From Lingula anatina (lineage: Eukaryota; Brachiopoda; Lingulata; Lingulida; Lingulidae), in assembly GCF_001039355.2 (NCBI RefSeq), contig NW_019773962.1, positions 1-31,194 on the forward strand: a DNA stretch of 31,194 nucleotides, given 5' to 3'. Position numbers and translations under genes: made by a program. The notes under the pieces are model-generated. The model ran no database searches and had not been told where the DNA came from. It saw only the letters and a list, made by a program, of their open reading frames with translations. Positions 30,726-31,194 of this stretch are shown piece after piece. Position 1 is the first letter of the stretch, and each line of letters starts with the position of its first letter.

Positions 30726-31194
30726 GTTGGTGGTGGACCACGAGAGACCCTTTATTGAAAAAAAACATAGCAACCAAAATGACACAGGATTGTCGCAGGC
30801 TATAATTTGTTTCTACTGTGCGAGAGAGGCTACTTTGTTTATTTTTTCTTTCTTTCACCCCTTAAGCAAAATTTAACAATCGGCACTGCATTTGAAAAGG
30901 TGTATGCGCTGTTTTTCTTTTCTTTCCTCGCTTCACTGCCATTCATTTAAAAAAAAATTTTCTAAGGTAAATTGGAACTACAATCGTTGCTCTATATTTC
31001 ATACTATTATGTTGTGTTGGGGAGTGTCTTATCTACCGGTAACCCCAGTTGAACAATAGTGTTAGAGCAACCTCACGGCAGAATGCTTTCTCATATAAGA
31101 CGCAATTTTACATGGGTATGCACACGAATCAAATATTTGTGTCAGCACTGTCTGATATAAGAACTCCATAATAAAGGTGAGGTCTCGGGGCTAG

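Larger units (their letters stand above)
29168..31194. repeat. Repeat R2, direct copy of R1 running off the right edge
   Basis: Same order and orientation as R1, but the two R1 parts are adjacent here (junction near 29603, TCTTATTTCTCAATTTG). Homology still continues at the last base of the window. Confidence 0.85.

Noticed and set aside
30503-30876. His/Thr-rich and Cys/Val-rich frames on both strands
   Set aside because: Translations of the GT/CA dinucleotide tract in R2.

Overview
The window looks like nuclear DNA from an animal, probably a marine invertebrate. It is AT-rich, with small symmetric-phase exons, introns of 0.2-4 kb, microsatellites, and many decayed DNA transposons and MITE-like inverted repeats. 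Nothing prokaryotic was seen. I would guess a mollusc or another lophotrochozoan, but nothing in the sequence proves this. Every gene I can support lies on the minus strand.

The left half (1-17,413) is a head-to-tail tandem array of immunoglobulin-superfamily membrane receptor genes. Read 5' to 3' on the minus strand, the order is gene C (17,413-10,433), gene B (8,361-4,394) and the first coding exon of gene A (254-200, continuing off the left edge). Gene C can be assembled completely. It has 11 coding exons and 814 residues: a signal peptide, five Ig-like domains each on its own phase 1-1 exon, two fibronectin III domains, a transmembrane helix and a 55-residue tail with tyrosine motifs. This is the NCAM/fasciclin II domain order. 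Gene B keeps the signal-peptide exon, two Ig exons and the transmembrane exon, but an in-frame TGA ends it just after the membrane helix. One downstream tail exon is gone and the other is frameshifted. Gene B is therefore either a tail-less (decoy-like) receptor or a decaying copy. The intergenic segments B-to-A (about 4,660-90) and C-to-B (about 11,290-8,120) are homologous along their length, which shows the array grew by tandem duplication.

Mobile DNA has invaded the array. There is a 1.3-kb Tc1/mariner relic between B and A (2764-4063), absent from the paralogous C-to-B segment. A 1.37-kb inverted-repeat element lies in the gene B intron (4773-6146) and carries a broken LINE reverse-transcriptase fragment. 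A 414-bp inverted-repeat element lies in gene C intron 1, and AACGTT-rich MITEs recur three times.

The right half holds gene D, a secreted acidic EF-hand protein of 374 residues. Exon 1 (26,162-26,050) encodes a signal peptide and the start of an EF-hand loop. A 3.9-kb intron splits the loop, and exon 2 (22,140-21,129) completes it and adds a second EF-hand, a charged region and a poly-Asp/Glu block. The intron contains repeat copy R1, and a second copy, R2, fills the right end of the window (29,168-31,194). Between them lie a perfect 83-bp inverted repeat, a 168-bp MITE nested in a Tc1-like relic, and an 848-bp foldback element. A single N at 30,341 is flanked by an exact 232-bp repeat, which looks like an assembly artefact. 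I found no tRNA, rRNA or CRISPR.
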